A stretch of 64,000 nt of DNA from Clostridiales bacterium (lineage in GTDB: Bacteria > Bacillota > Clostridia > Oscillospirales > Acutalibacteraceae), in the NCBI GenBank assembly GCA_012839345.1, contig DUNN01000028.1, positions 1 through 64,000 on the forward strand, read 5' to 3'. Below, one piece after another: positions 7,649-15,767 of this stretch; the first letter of the stretch is position 1, and every line of letters starts with the position of its first letter. The position numbers and the translations under genes are program-made. Under the pieces are notes generated by a model that ran no database searches, had not been told where the DNA came from, and worked only from the letters and a program-made list of their open reading frames with translations.

Positions 7649-9547
7649 ATGATTTTTAAAAGAAATACCTTAAAAAATTTAATACCGCAACTTATTATAG
7701 ATAGTGTTTGCATTTTCTTCAGCTACTGGATTGCCTTTATGCTGCGATTTGAAAACGATGTTCCTTGGTATTACTGGATTTCCTTTGGACATACCATTCC
7801 GTGGATTACGCTGATTTGCATTCTGACCTTTATTGCTTTTCGTTTTTATACCACGATGTGGCAGTTTGCCAGTCTGGACGAGCTCCTGCTGATTTTCTAT
7901 GGTACTACGACGGCGTGCCTTGTGGTCAGCCTGGCAGATTTTGCCATTTCCCCACATGTTTTCGGCATGCTGCGGTTCCCGTTTTCGGTGTATATCATCG
8001 GATGGGTATTTACCTTTTTCCTGGTTGGCGCCTCGCGGTTCAGCTTCCGTTTGTATCGCCGCATGAAGCGCAAAAGTCAGGTTACGCTGGGTAACGAGGA
8101 AGAATTCCACCGCGTTATGGTAATTGGCGCGGGCGAAATGGGTTCCATGGTGATTAAGGATATGAAATCCGCACCGGAAAGCAAGGGCATTCCGGTTGTT
8201 GCAGTGGATGATGACCGCCGGAAAAAGGGAACCCGCATTCACGGCGTAAAGGTTGCTGGCGGGCGCGAAAGCATTCCAAAGCTGGCCGAGCGCTACAATG
8301 TCGATCAAATTGTGCTTGCCATTGCCAGTGCTTCCAAAAAGGACAAGCAGGAAATTGTGAACATCTGCTCCAAAACGGGCTGCAAGCTGAAAACCATTCC
8401 GGCGCTTTATGAAATTATTGAAGACAGCGCCGACCCGTTAAAAATCCGCGACGTCGATATTGTCGACCTTTTGGGTCGTGATGAAATCCACTTGAACGTG
8501 GAGGAAATCAGCGGCTATTTGAAAGGAAAAACCGTTCTGGTAACCGGAGGCGGCGGTTCCATCGGCAGCGAGCTCTGCCGTCAGATTGCGTACTTTAACC
8601 CGAAAAAACTGATTATTTTTGATATTTATGAGAACAACGCCTACGATTTACAGAATGAGCTTCTCATGAAGTTCAAGCATCTGAATCTGGAAGTACTGAT
8701 CGGTTCTGTGCGTGATAAAAGCCGCGTGGAGCATGTGTTTTCTGTGTTCAAGCCGGACGTTGTCTTCCATGCCGCTGCGCACAAGCATGTGCCTCTTATG
8801 GAATTAAGCCCGGGTGAAGCGGTGAAAAACAATGTGTTCGGTACGCTGAACGTTGCGCAAGCCTGTGATAAGTACGGCGTGAACCGCATGGTATTGATTT
8901 CCACGGATAAGGCGGTCAACCCGACTAACGTGATGGGCGCAACCAAACGAATCTGCGAGCTGATTATTCAGTATTTCAGCCGCCACAGCAAGACGGACTA
9001 TGTGGCGGTTCGTTTCGGCAATGTGCTGGGCAGCAACGGCAGCGTAATCCCACTGTTTAAACGGCAGATTGCAAACGGAGGCCCGGTTACGGTAACGCAT
9101 CCGGATATTATTCGTTACTTTATGACCATTCCGGAAGCGGCGCGTCTGGTAATTCAAGCGGGCGGCATGGCACACGGCGGGGAAATTTTTGTGCTCGACA
9201 TGGGCCAGCCGGTGAAAATTTTGGATTTGGCGCGCAATCTGATTCGTCTTTCCGGGTTCCAGCCCGATGTGGATATTAAAATTGAGTTTACCGGCCTTCG
9301 TCCTGGTGAAAAGCTTTACGAAGAGCTTTTGCTCGACAGCGAAGGCGGCTGCCAGAAGACTTCCCACGAGCTGATTTATATTGGTACGCCGATTCCGTTT
9401 AATGAGCAAACCTTTCTGGAGCAGCTGGAGAAACTGCGTGCGGTCGCCGGAGTGGACAATGTAAAAATGATTCAAATCATACATGAACTGGTTCCGACTT
9501 ATTCCGGCCACGCAGAAGAAAATGACGCGCTGGCGCAGACGAAATAA
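7649..9547 (+). CDS. Membrane nucleotide-sugar 4,6-dehydratase (CapD/PglF/WbpM type)
   Basis: This 632-residue protein has four N-terminal membrane helices (to about residue 160), a middle Rossmann-like domain starting at MVIGAGEMGSM, and a C-terminal short-chain dehydrogenase domain with LVTGGGGSIGSE near residue 297. The family motifs ISTDKAVNPTNVMGATKR (about 415-433) and RFGNVLGSNGSVIP are intact. Relatives convert UDP-GlcNAc to a 4-keto-6-deoxy sugar, the first step to modified sugars of capsule or glycoprotein. No other polysaccharide gene is next to it, which is unusual but known for lone housekeeping copies. GGGAG lies 7 bp before ATG 7649. Confidence 0.9.
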   Translation: MIFKRNTLKNLIPQLIIDSVCIFFSYWIAFMLRFENDVPWYYWISFGHTIPWITLICILTFIAFRFYTTMWQFASLDELLLIFYGTTTACLVVSLADFAISPHVFGMLRFPFSVYIIGWVFTFFLVGASRFSFRLYRRMKRKSQVTLGNEEEFHRVMVIGAGEMGSMVIKDMKSAPESKGIPVVAVDDDRRKKGTRIHGVKVAGGRESIPKLAERYNVDQIVLAIASASKKDKQEIVNICSKTGCKLKTIPALYEIIEDSADPLKIRDVDIVDLLGRDEIHLNVEEISGYLKGKTVLVTGGGGSIGSELCRQIAYFNPKKLIIFDIYENNAYDLQNELLMKFKHLNLEVLIGSVRDKSRVEHVFSVFKPDVVFHAAAHKHVPLMELSPGEAVKNNVFGTLNVAQACDKYGVNRMVLISTDKAVNPTNVMGATKRICELIIQYFSRHSKTDYVAVRFGNVLGSNGSVIPLFKRQIANGGPVTVTHPDIIRYFMTIPEAARLVIQAGGMAHGGEIFVLDMGQPVKILDLARNLIRLSGFQPDVDIKIEFTGLRPGEKLYEELLLDSEGGCQKTSHELIYIGTPIPFNEQTFLEQLEKLRAVAGVDNVKMIQIIHELVPTYSGHAEENDALAQTK

Positions 9548-9566
9548 CCGAAATCCCAGGGAATAT

Positions 9567-9616
9567 AAAGGGAGTGTTGTGGAATGAATTTTCATTCATT
9601 TTACAACACTCCCTTT
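9567..9616. terminator. Hairpin A of a dispersed hairpin family, between convergent genes
   Basis: A 50-nt near-perfect palindrome: 14 perfect outer pairs (9567-9580 with 9603-9616) and an inner GGAATGAAT/ATTCATTTT arm, with a 4-nt loop. T-rich sequence follows. It sits between the CapD-like gene and tdk and can stop transcription from both sides. It shares its core with hairpins at 19232, 33242 and 39803. Confidence 0.9.
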
Positions 9617-9647
9617 AATCGTTCATATTTTATTTTCTAGAGTTAAA

Positions 9648-10247
9648 TTAAAATGAATCGGGTTCCTCCAACATACGGGTGGGCGGAGGATTGATTTTCC
9701 CCTTCTGCCAGCAATCGTAGCACAGTCCGATATAACTTTCGTTTCCGCCGATAAAAATCTGTTCGCCCTCGCGGACGATTTTGCCGTCGTGAATTCTAGC
9801 GTTGACCTCTGCCTTCCGCCCGCAGGTGCAGACGGATTTAATTTCCATCAGGGAATCTGCAATTTCAAACAAGCGCCGGCTTCCTTCAAACAAGTGCGTT
9901 TGGAAATCGGTTTTCAGGCCGAAGCACAGTACCGGAACAAACTCAATCGCAATGTCTTTCAGCTGGTTGATCTGTTCTTCGGAAAGAAATTGTGCTTCGT
10001 CAATGATCAGCACATCATAGGGGTTTTTCTGGTACCAGTCGTAAAGATTCATATCCCGGCGAATCAGAATCCCAGTGTCTTTCAGGCCAATCCGCGACCG
10101 GACCGTGGTATCGCCGTCCCGGTTGTCCACCTCCGGCTTCATTAGGCCGACCCGGTAGCCCTTTTCCTCGTAATTGAACTTCACCATCAGCGCCTGTGCC
10201 GTTTTGCTGCTGCCCATGGCACCGTACTTAAAATACAGTTTTGGCAT
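9648..10247 (-). CDS. tdk: Thymidine kinase, type II
   Basis: Thymidine kinase phosphorylates thymidine to dTMP in salvage. The 199-residue protein shows the type II P-loop GAMGSSKTAQ (residues 9-18), the Walker B/active-site IIDEAQFL near residue 86, the lasso region, and the zinc-binding pairs CTCGR and CYDC. The start ATG at 10247 follows GGAGGAG at a 6-bp distance; an in-frame upstream ATG at 10268 precedes that ribosome site. A TGCTATACT extended -10 lies upstream on the minus strand. It converges on the CapD-like gene through hairpin A. Confidence 0.95.
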   Translation of the reverse strand: MPKLYFKYGAMGSSKTAQALMVKFNYEEKGYRVGLMKPEVDNRDGDTTVRSRIGLKDTGILIRRDMNLYDWYQKNPYDVLIIDEAQFLSEEQINQLKDIAIEFVPVLCFGLKTDFQTHLFEGSRRLFEIADSLMEIKSVCTCGRKAEVNARIHDGKIVREGEQIFIGGNESYIGLCYDCWQKGKINPPPTRMLEEPDSF

Positions 10248-10422
10248 GTCCAACTCCTCCGTTCCCATTCAATCGCTTTCATCAGCAGTTACTTAAGTAT
10301 AGCACAGTTTTTCCATCAGGAAAATGAATGCCCTGATTTTTTCAGACACTATAAAGTCCTTTCCCCCAGCATACGGTAAATGTGCTGTTTTCCGCATATA
10401 TTTGTAGCCAGGGGGAGTGCGG

Positions 10423-11193
10423 ATGAAATGGATGATCATTTCCGAAAAAAGAGCGGTCGGCGTGCTTTGCGGCATCTGTTTTCTTGCCGTTGCGGCCATG
10501 GCCGCGCCGAACGTACTGTCCGAAGCCGTATTTTCGGAAAGCCGGTCGATTCCCATACGAAGCGTGCAAACAACGGAAAAACGGGTGGCGCTTACGTTTG
10601 ATGCCGATTCCGACGATTTGGAAACGCGCAGGCTGCTCGAAGTGCTGCAAAGGTATCAGGTGAAATGCACCTTTTTTACGGTTGGCGCCTGGGCGGAAAA
10701 ATACCCGGAATCCATCCGGGCGATTACCGCGCAGGGGCATGAAATCGGCAACCATTCCGCCACGCATCCCCACCTGAGCGCACTTTCCAGACAGCAGATA
10801 TCCGCACAGATGCAATCGTGCAGCCGCAGCATACAAAATGCCGGGGGAGCCCGGCCAACCCTCTTTCGCCCGCCGTATGGGGAAAGCGAATCGGTGGTCG
10901 CGCAGGTGGCCCGGTCACTCCAAATGACCTGTGTTTTGTGGAACGTTGACAGCATGGACTGGATTAACCTGCCCCCGCGAGAGATTTCAGAAAGGGTAGT
11001 AACTCAGGTAGAACCCGGCTCCATCGTGCTGCTCCACTGCGGCGGCGCCAGAAATACGGCGTCCGCTCTGCCGCGAATCTTGAAAACCCTGCAGTCGGAG
11101 GGGTATGAGCTGGTTCCCGTTTCACAACTGCTGTATCCGGAACCCTATGCGGTTACGGAGGCTGGGGTGCAGGTTCCCGCTATCCGGCGGTAA
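10423..11193 (+). CDS. Polysaccharide deacetylase (NodB domain), membrane-anchored
   Basis: The 256-residue protein has an N-terminal membrane anchor or signal (about 10-30) and a NodB deacetylase domain. Metal and catalytic motifs are TFDADSDD (a variant of the usual TFDDGP), GHEIGNHSATHPHL with the HxxxH pair, and RPPYGE. Relatives remove acetyl groups from peptidoglycan or other cell-wall glycans, including the spore-associated PdaA/PdaB group. GGGGGAG precedes ATG 10423. It is divergent from tdk. The substrate cannot be decided from sequence. Confidence 0.85.
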   Translation: MKWMIISEKRAVGVLCGICFLAVAAMAAPNVLSEAVFSESRSIPIRSVQTTEKRVALTFDADSDDLETRRLLEVLQRYQVKCTFFTVGAWAEKYPESIRAITAQGHEIGNHSATHPHLSALSRQQISAQMQSCSRSIQNAGGARPTLFRPPYGESESVVAQVARSLQMTCVLWNVDSMDWINLPPREISERVVTQVEPGSIVLLHCGGARNTASALPRILKTLQSEGYELVPVSQLLYPEPYAVTEAGVQVPAIRR

Positions 11194-11229
11194 AATCATC
11201 GTATCATCGTTTTATCTCTGCAAGTTGGT

Positions 11230-11257
11230 TTGTATCAAGGCAAAATTCGGCTATAAT
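11230..11257 (+). promoter_or_regulatory. Promoter of the 77-residue unknown gene
   Basis: TTGTAT (11230-11235) and TATAAT (11252-11257) are separated by 16 bp. Confidence 0.6.
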
Positions 11258-11305
11258 AATGGTATCGATTGTTTTTCTGGAAAAATTAGAAACCGGAGGA
11301 TGTTT

Positions 11306-11539
11306 ATGGCCAAAATTACAGATCTTCAAAAATGTGCGCGGCCGGTTCGTGTAACCGGAAAAACCGTTTTGGAATACAATTTTGATCAGCATTATTTTTC
11401 CATGTGGGTGCATGCCTCGGGCCAGGAGGGCGGCATGGAAAAGTGCCCGCCCAGCATCCAACTGGATGCTGAAATGGCGAAACGGCTTTGCGGCTATCTT
11501 CAAGAATTTATTCATCAAAGTGATTTGAAAAATACATAA
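11306..11539 (+). CDS. Small conserved-looking protein of unknown function
   Basis: I do not recognise this 77-residue soluble protein. It begins MAKITDLQKCARPVRVTGK, has no membrane segment, two Cys, and is mixed in charge. The ATG follows CCGGAGGATGTTT, a good ribosome site, and a promoter lies 49-76 bp upstream. The frame is open further upstream to 11105, but that extension contains the promoter and overlaps the deacetylase gene, so it is rejected. A terminator follows, making this a single-gene unit. No function can be assigned. Confidence 0.65.
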   Translation: MAKITDLQKCARPVRVTGKTVLEYNFDQHYFSMWVHASGQEGGMEKCPPSIQLDAEMAKRLCGYLQEFIHQSDLKNT

Positions 11540-11585
11540 TTTCATTTTTCACGCAAATACTGTTTTTGTTCCAATCAACTGCGAA

Positions 11586-11615
11586 AAAACGGCAGCATTG
11601 AATTGCTGCCGTTTT
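11586..11615 (+). terminator. Terminator after the 77-residue unknown
   Basis: AAAACGGCAGCA and TGCTGCCGTTTT pair perfectly (12 bp) around a 6-nt loop. Confidence 0.88.
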
Positions 11616-11718
11616 GCCATATGTGACTTTAACCGCTCCAAAGCTCTGATGATGGATTCGCCGTACCCTGAAACCGTAAAACACAGGACAAAATCAGAAG
11701 AAAAAACGGAGTGAAAAA

Positions 11719-12261
11719 ATGATTCCCATCATTTTATGTGGAAAAAGCAATGATACTGCTATTTTAGACGCGCTTGTACCCGCTCTTTCTGAGTATGGAA
11801 ATGTGCTTTGCTTCGGGCCGCAAAAGCTGACCGGAGACGCGGACAAAGAAGCAGATTTTATTGTTTTTGACTGTGAAAAACTTCCGTCGATTGATTTAAA
11901 AACCGGAATTCTGCTGTTTAAAAACAGCTTTGAAGCGCAGGGCCCGCTTCAGGTTCCGGATGGATTTTCCTGTATTCTGGATTCGCAGAATCTGCATGCC
12001 GCGGCTGCCCTGCGGGGCTCCTGTGCGGCCGCCATCACGTGCGGAACCAGCTCCAAAGATACCATAAGCATTGCCGCTTTGGACGAAACCAGCGCGTCGC
12101 TCAGTTTACAGCGCAGCATTTTGACGATTTCGGGAACGGTTTTGGAGCCTCACGATTTTACCGTATCCCTGCGGCCATCGCTCGGGCCACACCGGGTTTT
12201 GGCGGTGTGCGCTGTTCTGCTAGTTTGTGGAATAGAATCTTCCGAAGGTTATACGATATAG
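11719..12261 (+). CDS. Unknown 180-residue protein, possibly a reduced Mur-ligase-like domain
   Basis: The product begins MIPIILCGKSNDTAILDALVP and lacks a signal or membrane helix at its start. The C-terminal half (about 105-170: CGTSSKDTISIAAL, LSLQRSILTISGTV, HRVLAVCAVLLVCG) reminds me of the middle domain of Mur ligases, where a substrate-strand segment is followed by a helix carrying a conserved small-residue run. No P-loop GTNGK is present, so it cannot be an active ligase. AACGGAG lies 9 bp before the ATG. It is upstream of the SASP gene. Treat the Mur relation as a weak lead. Confidence 0.55.
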   Translation: MIPIILCGKSNDTAILDALVPALSEYGNVLCFGPQKLTGDADKEADFIVFDCEKLPSIDLKTGILLFKNSFEAQGPLQVPDGFSCILDSQNLHAAAALRGSCAAAITCGTSSKDTISIAALDETSASLSLQRSILTISGTVLEPHDFTVSLRPSLGPHRVLAVCAVLLVCGIESSEGYTI

Positions 12262-12357
12262 ATTCTAATAATTAACAGTTATAAACACAATCTCCCTTAC
12301 GCACAATATAAACGCAAACGCAAACAATACAATAATTCAATTAAGGAGTGTTGTAAA

Positions 12358-12552
12358 ATGACTAGCAGCAATAAACATGTTGTTCCTGAAGCAAAAGCAG
12401 GATTGGATAAGTTCAAGATGGAAGCTGCCAACGAAGTTGGCGTAAACCTGAAGCAGGGTTATAACGGCGATCTTACCTCCAGAGAAGCTGGTTCTGTCGG
12501 CGGCCAAATGGTTAAGAAAATGATTCAGAGCTACGAGGAAGGCCTCAAATAA
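12358..12552 (+). CDS. Small acid-soluble spore protein, alpha/beta type
   Basis: This is a 64-residue DNA-binding protein of the spore core. The family marks are a KFKMEAANEVGV segment (the GPR protease cleavage region), the SREAGSVGGQMVKKMI helix and small size. It protects spore DNA and is degraded on germination. The ribosome site AAGGAGTG is strong. Transcription by sigma-G in the forespore is expected from the family; a clear sigma-G promoter was not identified, although CACAATATAAA upstream could be part of one. The 17 nt covering ribosome site and ATG recur in reverse complement in hairpin A. Confidence 0.93.
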   Translation: MTSSNKHVVPEAKAGLDKFKMEAANEVGVNLKQGYNGDLTSREAGSVGGQMVKKMIQSYEEGLK

Positions 12553-12566
12553 AGAAAGTATGAACG

Positions 12567-12599
12567 GAGCGTCATGCCAATCGGCATGGCGCTCTTTTT
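12567..12599 (+). terminator. Terminator of the SASP gene
   Basis: GAGCGTCATGCC pairs with GGCATGGCGCTC (one G-U) around AATC, followed by TTTTT. Confidence 0.92.
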
Positions 12600-12689
12600 A
12601 AAGTCAGAAGAATGGCCCCCGGCAATAAAACGGATTTGCAGAAAACGAGCGTCGGTCCCTCTCAAAAAAGAACCGGCGCTCATGCCGCA

Positions 12690-13085
12690 TCAGCTTTCAT
12701 AATCTTCAATAATCTGATTGAGTCGGTCCACACTGTAAACCTTAATCCCTTCTTTTAATAGTTCCTGATCCGCCGTCGGAAGAGAGAAAACGTCCACGTC
12801 AATTTTCTGGATCGGTATGATTTCGTCATTGCAAAACACGCCGATACCGCCTTCGTATTCTTTTACCGTGTAAACATCCGGTTTACTTTCCTGGCTGGCC
12901 ATCGCGTTAATTTCGCTGCTTCCTTGACTTGAAGACGTAATTGGGGTAGAATTATACAATATATTTGAAGAGGAGCTCTCCGGCTGGGTGCGAATCCGGC
13001 TTCTGTTTACGACAAAATTTATGGAAAGCAGTACCGCAACCAGAATCGCGGCTGCGCTCAGAAGCAGTACGGATGCTTTTTTCAA
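12690..13085 (-). CDS. Membrane-anchored BofC-like protein
   Basis: The ~131-residue protein has one N-terminal membrane helix (about 5-25), a Ser-rich linker, and a C-terminal domain YTVKEYEGGIGVFCND...DVDVFSLPTADQELLKEGI...LNQIIEDYES. That domain resembles the C-terminal part of BofC-type sporulation proteins, including the closing EDY-S; this is from memory of the pattern. BofC inhibits the SpoIVB protease in B. subtilis. The start is uncertain: TTG 13085 has GAGGTGAT at the right distance; GTG 13094 overlaps that site. It is divergent from the PBP1A gene. Confidence 0.6.
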   Translation of the reverse strand: MKKASVLLLSAAAILVAVLLSINFVVNRSRIRTQPESSSSNILYNSTPITSSSQGSSEINAMASQESKPDVYTVKEYEGGIGVFCNDEIIPIQKIDVDVFSLPTADQELLKEGIKVYSVDRLNQIIEDYES

Positions 13086-13086
13086 C

Positions 13087-13107
13087 AATATCACCTCAGG
13101 TGATATT
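13087..13107. promoter_or_regulatory. Perfect 21-bp palindrome at the ribosome site of the BofC-like gene
   Basis: AATATCACCT and AGGTGATATT are perfect inverted repeats around a single C. The right arm, read on the minus strand, holds the Shine-Dalgarno of the BofC-like gene. It could be an operator in the divergent region or an RNA hairpin hiding the ribosome site. Confidence 0.4.
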
Positions 13108-13177
13108 ATTTGTAAAATCTGGAAGAATTATTCAATTTGATTAGATGTTTTCAAAAACCGTTTAGAGGTGGTTTCCG

Positions 13178-15541
13178 ATGCGAAAAACAGACATCACCAA
13201 ATACGCAGGCAAAAATTATAAAGACAGTGCCGCGGTCACACCGAAATCCCTTGGCAAAATCATTTTAAAAGCGTTCATGACGGTGTTAACCATATTTATC
13301 ATTTCGGGCATAATCGTTTCCGTTTCGCTCATCAGCTTTATTTTAAGCATGAAAGATGAAACCATTAATTACGACCTGCACAAACTGCAGTTGAATTATA
13401 CCAGTTTTATCTATGTAAATGGAGAGAACGACGACAGCGAACATCCGGTCAAGTACCAAAGCTTGTACACCTCGGAAAACAGGGTGTGGGTGGATTATGA
13501 TAAAATTCCGCAGGGCATGAAGGACGCGATTGTAGCGATTGAGGACAAGCGTTTCTGGGATCACCATGGCGTGGACTGGTACCGGACGTTCGGCGCAGTT
13601 GCCAACCTTTTTTCCAGCGGCGGAAGCTATGGTGGATCGACCATTACTCAGCAGTTGATTAAAAATGTAACCGGTGACAGCGACGTCAGCCTGACCCGTA
13701 AGGTGAAAGAGATTTTCCGCGCTCTGAATCTGGAAAAATCGTATAGCAAAGAAGAAATTCTTACCGCTTATTTGAATGTTGTCAACTTCGGCAGCGGAAC
13801 CAATGGGGTTCAGGCTGCAGCAAACCTGTATTTTGACAAAAACATTCAGGATTGCGACATAGCGGAATGCGCCGCGATTGCAGGGATTACGAAAAACCCG
13901 TCGAAATATTCCCCACTGGTGCATCCGGAACTGAACAAACAGCGCCAGCAGGTTGTGCTGAAGGAAATGGTGGACCAGGGGAAGATTACCAAGTCCCAGT
14001 ACGATTCTGCCATGGCGGAATCCGAACATATGAAATTCGTCGGCAAGCAGGCTGCCAATCAGGTGAACAGTGTGCCAATCTGGAACTGGTATGTCGATAC
14101 GCTGTTCAACGATGTGAAAAACGGTCTGATGGAAGCGTACAACTGCTCCAGTGAAAAAGCTGTGGATATGATTTACCATGACGGCCTGAAAATTTATGCC
14201 GCTATGGATACAAAGATGCAGACCATAGCGGAAAATACCCTGAAGGCCGATGACGTATTCGGTACCGATAAAAATTTACAGGCCGGATATATTGCTATGG
14301 ATTATACAGGACGTGTTTTGGCAACCGTCGGTGCGCGGGGCGAAAAGAAGGGAAACCGCCTGTTGTCCTTTGCAACCGACACCAAAAGGCAGCCCGGTTC
14401 CACCATTAAGCCTTTGGCCACTTACAGCCAGGCGATTGAATCCGGAAAATATTACTACTCCTCAATTTTGAACGACACGCCGCTGGACAACTGGTTCAGC
14501 AACGGCAAGCCGGGCCCGAAAAACGCAGGGCCGGGAAATACCAGCGGCAAATACTGGGGTCCCGTGACCATGGAGTTTGCCCTGCAAAAATCTTTGAATG
14601 CGGCAGCGGCTCAGCTATGCAATACGATTACCCCGAATGTTTGCTTCAACTTTTTAAAAAATAAGCTGGAATTTACCAGCCTGGTTCCCGCGGACAACAA
14701 CCGCGCGCCAATGGCCATCGGCGGTTTGAGCGAAGGTGTTACCGTGCGCGAAATGACGGCTGGCTTCCAGATGTTCGCGAACGGCGGAAAGTATTATCGG
14801 CCGTACACCTTTTATCATGTGGATGACCACGATGGAAACGTGATTCTGGACAACCGCAAGAACATTTCCAAGCAGGTCATCAGTTCCACCACGGCTTCCA
14901 TTATGCACCGCCTGCTGAATACGGTTATTACCGGTGGTACCGGTACCCGGGCCGCCATCAGCGGATGGGAAGTCTTCGGCAAAACCGGTACGACCAACGA
15001 CGACAAGGACAGTTGGTTTATCGGCGGCACCCCTTATGCCGTGGCAGGAATTTGGACCGGTTATAAAACGCCGGCGCATTTGGCGAAAACGACCTATGCA
15101 GCGACCATATGGAAATCCATTATGTCGGAATATTTAAAAAATAAGCCAAAGAAAACTTTTACCTATGATCCCAATGTTATTTCGGCCAGTTATTGTACGA
15201 TTACCGGTCTGCGGGCGAATTCTGCCGACCAGAATGTAAAAACCGGTTGGTATGACAAGAACAATATGCCGCCGGTTTGCAGCGGCGTGCACCCCGGAGA
15301 AAGTTCCGCGGTAACGTCCGTTTCCTCTGCTTCCAGCGAAATGGGTTCGCTGGGGGATTCCAGCGGGCTGGAATCCGATATTTCCAGCACGGAAAGCTTG
15401 CCGGAGTCTCAAATTAATTCGGAAAGAAGCACCCCCGAAGATTTGCCTACCGGTAGCACACCGCCCGGAAAAGTCCAGCGGGAAACGCCCGGAAAACCCC
15501 AGCATGAAGCACCCGGGCATGCCGTATCCCCCCAGAACTGA
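13178..15541 (+). CDS. Class A penicillin-binding protein (PBP1A type)
   Basis: The 787-residue bifunctional enzyme builds and cross-links peptidoglycan outside the membrane. A membrane helix (about 33-57) is followed by a GT51 glycosyltransferase domain with EDKRFWDHHGVD and GGSTITQQLIKN, then a transpeptidase domain with STIK (active Ser near 408), SLN (near 471) and KTGTTN (near 601). The tail after ~690 is Ser/Pro-rich and of low complexity, ending with repeats of the type GKVQRETPGKPQHEAPG. An AGAGGTGG ribosome site precedes the ATG. It is a single-gene unit beside a BofC-like gene. Confidence 0.95.
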   Translation: MRKTDITKYAGKNYKDSAAVTPKSLGKIILKAFMTVLTIFIISGIIVSVSLISFILSMKDETINYDLHKLQLNYTSFIYVNGENDDSEHPVKYQSLYTSENRVWVDYDKIPQGMKDAIVAIEDKRFWDHHGVDWYRTFGAVANLFSSGGSYGGSTITQQLIKNVTGDSDVSLTRKVKEIFRALNLEKSYSKEEILTAYLNVVNFGSGTNGVQAAANLYFDKNIQDCDIAECAAIAGITKNPSKYSPLVHPELNKQRQQVVLKEMVDQGKITKSQYDSAMAESEHMKFVGKQAANQVNSVPIWNWYVDTLFNDVKNGLMEAYNCSSEKAVDMIYHDGLKIYAAMDTKMQTIAENTLKADDVFGTDKNLQAGYIAMDYTGRVLATVGARGEKKGNRLLSFATDTKRQPGSTIKPLATYSQAIESGKYYYSSILNDTPLDNWFSNGKPGPKNAGPGNTSGKYWGPVTMEFALQKSLNAAAAQLCNTITPNVCFNFLKNKLEFTSLVPADNNRAPMAIGGLSEGVTVREMTAGFQMFANGGKYYRPYTFYHVDDHDGNVILDNRKNISKQVISSTTASIMHRLLNTVITGGTGTRAAISGWEVFGKTGTTNDDKDSWFIGGTPYAVAGIWTGYKTPAHLAKTTYAATIWKSIMSEYLKNKPKKTFTYDPNVISASYCTITGLRANSADQNVKTGWYDKNNMPPVCSGVHPGESSAVTSVSSASSEMGSLGDSSGLESDISSTESLPESQINSERSTPEDLPTGSTPPGKVQRETPGKPQHEAPGHAVSPQN

Positions 15542-15631
15542 ACCTTGTTAATTAAAAAACATCAGCTGTTTTGGATGGAGCCTGAAATGGACGCGGCGAA
15601 GAATCAAAAAATCAAACGATAGAAAACTGGA

Positions 15632-15660
15632 GCAGATACCTTCAGGTATCTGCATTCTTT
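15632..15660 (+). terminator. Probable terminator after the PBP1A gene
   Basis: GCAGATACCT and AGGTATCTGC are a perfect 10-bp inverted repeat with a 2-nt gap, followed by ATTCTTT. The T run is imperfect. Confidence 0.6.
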
Positions 15661-15671
15661 GTAAAATTCAG

Positions 15672-15700
15672 TTGAATGTTGCACTGAAACGTGGTAAACT
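15672..15700 (+). promoter_or_regulatory. Promoter of the hom-thrB-lysC operon
   Basis: TTGAAT (15672-15677) and TAAACT (15695-15700) with a 17-bp spacer lie about 68 bp before hom. No T-box or lysine riboswitch was seen in this leader. Confidence 0.6.
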
Positions 15701-15767
15701 GTTAAAGTGCATAACGCTTTATTTGTATTTTGATGAATATGAGTAGAATGAATAAGAGGTGCGTCAT

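Noticed and set aside
11105-11305. Upstream extension of the 77-residue unknown protein
   Set aside because: It overlaps the deacetylase gene and contains the promoter; the internal ATG has a good ribosome site.
15542-15767. Lysine riboswitch or T-box in the hom leader
   Set aside because: No conserved T-box sequence or lysine riboswitch core; only a terminator-like hairpin and a promoter were seen.
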